This document shows positions 21,801 through 30,800 of a DNA stretch of 64,000 nucleotides, in pieces. This DNA is from Pectinophora gossypiella. Taxonomy: Eukaryota; Arthropoda; Insecta; Lepidoptera; Gelechiidae. A program made the position numbers and the translations under genes. Position 1 is the first letter of the stretch. Each line of letters opens with the position of its first letter. Below the pieces are notes generated by a model. The model was not told the DNA's origin and did no database searches. It saw only the letters and a program-made list of their open reading frames with translations. The stretch lies in NCBI RefSeq assembly GCF_024362695.1, contig NC_065425.1, forward strand, positions 6,391,001-6,455,000, given 5' to 3'.

Positions 21801-24800
21801 CTCTCCTCAATGTCCACCTTACGTCCATACAGCGAGCCACACGGCCTGTTCACTTTCAGTTTCACATAGTGCGGTGGTAAAAGCGATGATGCAATGTCTT
21901 GGTTCTCTTCGTCGTTCGGTTCTATGTCTGGGGACAAATTGTTTTTAATGTCTGAGAATCTTGAAGCAAGTCAATTTAACCTCCCAAGGCCGAGATTTCT
22001 AGACTCAACAATTAAACTATGGGATTTGGATTTTAAAATGACATTCGGTCACTGTGGAGTGTTTATAGTCAAGTTCTGAAGTTGCTCGACACACAGCCGT
22101 CTGAAATTAACATAAAAAGGACTTACTCTTCAAAATTTCAAAGGCTCTCTGTGCATGCTCCATAGCTTTAGTGAACGCCTCATCTATCTTCGACTTCTGA
22201 CCAGATATTCGGCCAGAATCACCTGTAACATCACAACAAAACGTTACGTCTATTAAAAAACTGTTATTTCGAGAAAAAACATTCCACCGCAATTATTAAC
22301 CCCATACGGTTTACTCTTTACACTCATGAACACCCAAAATTTGACAAGACGGGTCTGATTTCGTGGAAAACATTGACAGAGTTTTCCGAAACACACGAAA
22401 TAGGTCTATTACAGTAACTTTACCTCAACATCGAAACAAAATCGAAGTTTTTAGGTAGTACGATGTATTTTAGCAAGAGTTTTTAACTTACCTTCTTGGA
22501 AGGGAAACACGCGTCCCCGGTTCACCCAATAATGGTCATATTGTCCAAAGAACCGCACCACGAATTCACCGGGCGAGTGTTTCACTGCCATTATATTGTC
22601 CGGGATCTCGGATGGATGTAGGACTATACCGGGCCACCATCTGAAAAACACATGCTGATCTAAGATATAGATAATATAGATGTTACCTGAACGACTAATC
22701 CGCGCCGTACGATGATATAAAAACTCATTCATCTCCCTAGCGATTATTAAAACCTCGCAGCTAACAAAACAAATATTTGTTTATGTTAAAAATGTTTACT
22801 TGGCATGGCAGTAGCATGTCCATTTTGACGTTTTGTTGAAGAAAATCACATCAGAATTGCTGCATAAGCAATAAGACAGTCTATTGTGCCTGCCTGTATT
22901 TGTTGTCTATTTCTGTATCTTGTGTCAATTGGCTCAATAAAGCATTTTATCTACCTATCAGAATGTGAGTTATTAAAAAAGCGCTTACGAGGTTTTTACT
23001 GTAAGGCGACGTAATGGTATTTGTCTTCGAGGAAATATCCAAAAACAACAAAAATATACCACGTTAAAGTCAACGCTGTTAAGAAGTCATATATCTCTTA
23101 CCTGTAATGTCCCAATTTGACCCAGACCATCTCCCCATAAAGCGGCAGTCGTCCGGTCTCACAGTCTTCACACATATACCCGCCTTCCGGCGGTTCAATG
23201 TTCAAGCAGTCGGCGTGGAAGGAAGTGGGACAATATTCGCAGCAAATCAAGGTCCCTCCCAGAGCACATATGAAACACCATCCCGTGTTAACGTGACACG
23301 GAACTTTACCAGGCCTGAAAATTAATGAAATGGTCAGGAATATTTATCATCTTCCTGCTTGTAGGTTCGGAAAAAATACCAAATCTCTGCTACGCATTTC
23401 AATTGTACAGATCTGGCCCAAAGATTCACTTTGATTACACATTTACTTAAAGGAGATCATCGGATTTCGGCCCAGAAGTCAAAGTGCCGGCCAAAAAATA
23501 ATTTTGCTATATTCCGTTAGATCTTATCCGTCTAAGTATTTATTACTATGGCACCAAAGCTGTAGGGTCAATATCTTCGGTTTTATTCGAATTAAAAGAA
23601 CTGTATTTTTCATACATTTTTGGTGAAAATGTAAAGTGCCGGCCAAGTAACAATAATGGTATATATCCTTAGAACTTATCCATCTGAGCATTTATTACTA
23701 TGGCACCAAAGCCGTAGCGTCAATAATTCTGTTTTTATTCGAATTAAAAAATAAACTTGTATTTTTCATACATTTTGGTGAAAATGTGAAGTGCCGGCCA
23801 AGAAACAATATTGGTATATCCCGTTAAAACTTATCCCTTTGACCATTTATTATTATGGCACCAAACGTCTATGACCATTATTTTGGCTTTTATTGGACTT
23901 TACGTTTTAGTTTCTAAGTGAAAAGTGCCGGTCAGGAAAAACACATGTCAAAACTATCGAGAAGATACCTGTAAACATTATTCACTATGACAATAAACGT
24001 GTATGACCATTAGTTTGGCTGTTGTTGGATTTTTAAAATCTCGATTCTTGATTTATTTTGTTATAAAATAAAATATGACAGGCGCGTTATTTAAAGGATC
24101 GTCAGAATGTTTATTACTATGACATTAAACGTCTATGACCACTATTTTGAACTCAATTAGATTTCTCAAAAATCTGGAGTTTTCATAGATACCTACACTT
24201 TGGCGAAAAAAGTTTTATCTGGCGATAATGCAGGTAAAGGCGTAATATCGTGGTCGTCTTTGGACACATTTTTATTAATCAAAAATAGGTTTTCGTTTGA
24301 CCACTATCTCACCTGATGGTGATACACGCTTTAGAAGCTTATTTTTTTTTAAGAAAAGTGAGGTACGATGCTATGTCGGCCGAGTAGCACCAGGACATTG
24401 TGATCGGCATACATGCAAAGTACAACTACCCGACTCCTGTCTTCCCTAACAGCTACTTCAGACGTCATGCCTAAATACGAGTTTCGTCACTAGATGGCAA
24501 GCTTATCTTTGGAGGGTGGTAACCATCTACGGTCAAGATGAATCAATACCATAATTCGACCTAAACTTAGGCCGTAACGTTGAGTCGAATGCAAAAACTA
24601 TAGCCAACGTCATATCTAAAATCAGATAGTATTAATATAGAAGTTCACCTAACAGCACACAAAACAAAAACACAAAGTATTTATCTGACTAATAACTAGT
24701 CATAGGGAAAGCTCTGCTTATTGTCATTGTTAAAATGTATATAAAAAAAGATTTTTTTAAAAAGTCTAATAAAAGCCAAAGTCGATATTTGGTAATATAG

Positions 24801-27800
24801 TAAAAAAATACGTTTCAAGTCGTTTACCAAAATATTTGACTTATTTTGTTTCGCTGGCTGACATTTTCCCATTTGAACCAAAACGGAAAGAGAGACGAAT
24901 AAAAGTCATAATAATGGTCAAAAATGTTTCGCGCCAGATTATTAAATGTTCTAAAGGTCCTTTGTAATCCGCCGTACCGCAAGTTTTGCCTAAAGCACTT
25001 TATTTTTAAACAAAACAAAAAAGAAATCAAGATTGTTAAAATACAATAAAAGCCAAACTAATGGTCATACACGTTTGGCGCTATAGAAAAAAATGTTAAC
25101 AGGCATCTACTCGATACTCTCAACATGGTATTTTTGGTGGTCGGCACTTTTCACATTTGAACTAAAACGTAAATTCCAATAAAAGTCAAAATAATGGTCA
25201 TAGATATTTGGTGTCATATTAAAAAATATTGAAAAGCAACTATTAGACAGATTTGACGTATTTAATTCGATGGCCGGCATTTTAACATATTAACCAAAAC
25301 GGAAAGTCCAATAAACGTCAAAATAATGGTCATAGAAGTTTGGCGCCATACTAATAAATGTTGTAACGGTCCTTTGTAATACGCCTGTATCCCTTTTATT
25401 CCCAACGGACATAATATTTTTTTTTACAAAATGTATGAAAAATCGAGATTTTTAAAATCCAATTAAAGCCAAACTAATGGTCATACACGTTTGGTGTCAT
25501 AGTAAAAAATGTTCACAGCAATGTACTCGAAAGGTTCGACACATTTTTTTTCTCTGGCCGGCACTTTCGAATTTGGGCCGGCCAAAGTATGGAGAGCCGA
25601 TGATCTCCTTTACCAATAACATGGCCTACTAAAAAAATAAAAAGTAACAATTTATTTTTTGAGATAAGTCTCATATGACAGTAAGGTTCACTCACCTATG
25701 CTCATAATGTCTTGGGCAGACGATGTGTGAAGCGGATAGGATTTGAGACCCAGCGGGCAGACACTTGGTGAAGGAATGATACGTCGCCGGACACCGCACA
25801 CATCTCGCTAGTTTGTCGCCACTAAACCTAGTCTTGCAACCTCGAGGGTCATCACATACGCAAGTATGGCACACATGTCTCGGACAAGTGATAGCTTCAA
25901 AATGCTCATCAATTTTCTTATTGTTTCTCGACGGCTCTCCAGAAGTAAACTGCGTTTGCGGCCAATGGTCTAAACATTCTAAGTGATAGTACTTATGGCA
26001 ATGCGCGACTTGACATTTCTGCCGTCTCTCCACTTTGCCTTTTGGAGATACACTTGCCTTACACACGAAGCAAATAGGTATGTCGTATTTCTGACAGTTC
26101 TTACACTTGAAATCAGAATAGTCCACCAATTCAGGTTGTTGTTTTGTCTTCAACTTTACATCTACAATCTCACATTTACCAGCAATTGTATCAGACCAAT
26201 CCAGTCCATCGTCACTTGAAAATAAATCGTATTCGACTTTATCCACATTCTCAATCATTTCCTTCATCTTTGCCTCCAATTGAGCTTCAAAATTATCAGC
26301 ATCAGGTATCACTATTGGTTCAGGATCTTTTATGTCCTCAAGAGACATGTTCTCTTCAGAAACATTAGCATCTTGAGATTTCTCATCACTGTGACTCTCA
26401 TCACCATTTGAATCTGTCGACATTTTCGGTCTCCTGCCTCTAGGCTTTTTCTTCTTCTTCCTACCTCTAGTCGGAGCAGGGACTTCGATAACTTCAGTTA
26501 CTTTATTAACACATTCAACATGGAACATTCCATTACATCCCTTGCACTTTACCAAGTTAGAAGTAGTCTCACAAATTTCGCATACTTTCTCTCGGACCAA
26601 ACCTTTGAAAATGTTAGGCTTAGGTTTCGTTAACTGTTCAAAATATAATTCTTCTTCGTCGTAAAATTCGTCCAAGTTCTCTTCTTGGTCGCTGATCTCA
26701 ATTACGTTTTTAGACTCCTTGTTTTCTATCTCAGTATAATCAACTTTCGTTTCTGAAGGTGAATTGATCTTCTCGTTATTACAACTACTAGGTTCCTGCT
26801 TGTAAACATCTGTTTTAGAACTTGTATCTTTCTTTTTTGACTTGAAAATTTCAAACAGCTGAATTTCATCTTCAATATCTGAGAAATCTTCTTTGTAAAA
26901 CGCCTTCGTAGATCTTCGCTTAGGCAATTCTCTAGGCTTTAAATCTTCTAATTCTGCCTTGGAAGGACTTTTCTTAGCCTCCTTAGCCATAATTTTATTA
27001 ATGTCAATCAGCTTTTTCATCTTGAACACTTTCTTTTTCTTTGGAGGATCTTGGCAAACACCTTTTACTAAGTTAGATTGTTCGATATCATCCGATTTCT
27101 TCTGATCGGATTTTAAATTTTCTTCGTATTGCCAAGTTTTATACAAATAAGCAATTATTTCATCCTGTGTCAGTTCTGGATGTTCGTCCATAAGAGCATC
27201 TTGTCTCATCTCAACATACTTTAAGAACTCCGGATCTTTCATTCTTTCAGCATCTTGTTTCTCCTTCCTTCCTCTACGTTTAATAGATGCGCCACTGTCA
27301 GAAGAATGAATAGATATTGTATCAACATCTGGTTCTTCTTTTATTTTTGTTACGGTACGTTCAGGACTTGGATCTTTGATATCTGGAAGTCCATTTATTT
27401 TAGCCTCTGTAGGCGAGACAGACTTGCGTAAACGTAATTTACGTTTCTTGAATGAATTATTTGTTTCAGAACTATTGTGAGAATCCATGATTTCAATTTC
27501 TACATTGGTATTAGAACTAACTTCTTTAATTACAGGAAGATCTTCTCTAGGTTCTAGAAAACAGTCAGTTAACACTAAACGAAGGTTTTTGGTGGCATTA
27601 GAAATCTCACTTTTGACAGAATCTAATGTATCATCCGCATGAACTAACTCAGGCTTATCAGCAGCCGCTGCGCGTAATTTAAGTTCACTCAATGTAATAT
27701 CATCTAATGAACTCATGGATTCAGTGTCTGAATCTAGTAACAATGCATCTTTTATTTTACGTAACTGCTTGTTTGTTACATCTGTATTTTCTCCTTCAGA

Positions 27801-30800
27801 TAAAGACGACGCTGTAGCAATTTTTGGCAATAATTCACTGGTATTAGATATTTCACTAGATAAGGAGTTTAAAGAAGCTGTTTCCGGGTCTATTCCTTTG
27901 TAACTAACAGTTGGTTCCATGCAATTTTTTTCAGTAACAGATACAGATGAAAGTGATATGTTGTCTATTTTATTTTCAACAGAAACCACATCGGAACCGT
28001 CATCATCAGCACATTCTAAACTAATGTCACCATTTAAAATAGCTTGTTCACCTTCTAAAGTCACATAAGATTTATCAGTGTTTTTTTGCACAGTTGATAT
28101 AGATTCAGCCTCTTTAAAGTCTAAATCTTTCTCTTTTACTTTTGTCTTTATAATCATTTCTTTGTTGTCATCATCCACGTCTGCGCCTGAAATAACTTCA
28201 TTATACTCAAATGCATCTTCATTCATTATGTTTTCATTTCTAGTTTCTATGCTTTCACTTACTTTAGCTGCATCATGAGGTATATCGTTGCTTTCGTTTA
28301 CTTTCTCTACATCTTGATGAATATCTACTTCTAGGACTGTAGTTGATATCTGATTTTGTTTAACAAGTACTTTAGTGTCTATTATTTGCTCTTGACTATT
28401 GTCTTTATTATTACTAACTTTCTCTAGAGACTCATCACTTTTTGTTGTGAACTGTTCGTTAACTTCTACATTGATTGTCTCAATAATTTCATTATTATCA
28501 CTACTAAGTACGTCTTCATCTAGAGACATATTATTGTCAACGTTAGAATTAATTTCATCTTGTCCTATTTGATCGTCTTTTTCAGTCTCAACTATTGGAA
28601 AATTTTGATTGGCTATCGGCTCTATAATAATGTTAGGTGTACTTTGATTATTAGTTTCTGTTTCTATAATATCAGTTTCCATAGCTATTACAAACTTATC
28701 GGAATCATCTGCAATACAGGGTGTCTCAACGCGGTCAATTTCTTCAACAATAACTTTACTTTTGCCTTCGCTATTTGGAACATTTATTTGTAAATCAGAT
28801 TCACAGCAAGACACATCCATGTTCTCATTAATTACCGAATTTTGTGTGGGAGAGTTTATATCATCTTTTATATTAGAATCTTGACTGAATTGATTTATGA
28901 AGTCTTCTGTAATATTGATATTTTTATTATTTTTAGTAATAGCTTCATCTTGTGTTATGTCAGTGTTTATTGGAGTTTCTTCTTTAGTATCGACACCTGG
29001 GTCATGATTTTCAGTCGCGGCGTCTTGCAGACTTTCAACTTTGTCTATAATACAAATACTATTATCAGACTTATTTACGTTACTTGTATTTTGGTCGGCG
29101 GAGGGCATTGTCTTTTTGTCAGTTTTGCTGTAATCATGTTCATTATGATGTGATAGTAATGTCTGAGATTCTGTGGTAGATTTTCTAAAACTATAAGGCT
29201 TCTGAACTGGACCTTCTTTAGAAAATCTTTTCTTTTTCTTAGTTGAAACAGCTTCATTTGTCTTCACTGATTCTTTTTCCGTGACATTCTTATCCATTGC
29301 TTCTTGTTCTAATCTCTCTACAGAAATGGATATGTTAATGTGGGACTTCTCTGGTGTTTTAGACTTGGCTTTCTGAAGCCATCTATCCATATGAGATTGT
29401 TTCTGGATCTTTGTCATGCCGGATTTGGCAGCCATATTGTCCAAGCAGGCAGTGACAACCTCGGACACGTCTAACGATTTATTCCTTGATTTGTGTCGAG
29501 ACCTTTCCGAGTCATCATTCTTTACGTCATCTTCGGAAAATAGCGTATCAAATAAACTTTCGCTTAAAGAGACATCACTATCCGTTCTAGTGATTTTGCC
29601 GCTCTTTTGAGTTTTGGGTGTCATCTTAGGTGTGTTGACGCGTGGTCTTCCGAGCATGTCATAGAAAATATCAATCCTCAGACGTTTTGGCTCCCGCAAC
29701 AGAATGTCGGCTTCTTCGATAGACGTATGCCATAGTGCTAACTTTTTATCTGATATGAAGAATGCAGCATACAGCCTTGGATCTTTCTTTCTAGCCTGTG
29801 AAAATGAAAAAAAATGAATATACAATGCTAACCATAAAGTATTTTAATTAATAAAATATGCAGATTCAACAGACTTGATAACAAAAAATGTTTCTTTAAT
29901 AGATTAAATGTCTATAAATACTTATCCCATATTATATATACCTCGGGAGTAAATAGATCCCTAGCAGCCTCAAACTCTCCCAATCCCTGGAACTTCCGGA
30001 GCATAGTCTCGAGAATCCAGCTTCGACGTCCGTTGTCTCCGAAGAATGTCACGTGAATCATGTCTCTCTCAATCCGGCCGAACACTGGAAGATGGAACAA
30101 CTTTTAAAAGACAAGTAATTGCTTTGATTAAGAAACAATTTCAAAATCTCGAAAATTCATTATTATTAGGCACTAAAACGCATTCAAAGATTAAGTTTCG
30201 TATTGTATGCTCAATCACTTGTAAGGGAGCACATAGATACGTCCAAAGTAGATAAACTAACATTTACACACGTGAGTCCTAGGGACGTCTTAAGAGCTTT
30301 TAAATCTTTAGAAATCAAAAAGACTGCAGATCTTCATGGTCTCTCTGTTAAAGTCATTAACTCCGTGATTGATTGCATAGCTCCCTATCTATCATGTATA
30401 TTTAATAAATGTGTAGACAATGGTGTGTTTCCAGATTTAATGAAGCACAGTAAAGTCATTCCATTGTTTAAAGCTGGTAGTACTTCTGACCCTACTAATT
30501 TTAGACCAATATCTATACTACCCACGCTTAGTAAAATATTTGAAAAAATTTTATTACTGCAATTACTTCAACATTTCAATTTAAACAATTTAATGTCTAA
30601 TAAACAATTTGGTTTCACAAAGGGTCGCTCAACAACCGATGCTGGTGTTGAGTTAATAAATCATGTTTTTCAGGCTTGGGAGGAGTCCAAAGATGCTATT
30701 GGTGTCTTTTGCGACCTTTCCAAAGCCTTCGATTGCGTTTGTCATGATATCTTGATCGCGAAACTTCGTCACTATGGAATAACTGATAATGCCATCGCTC

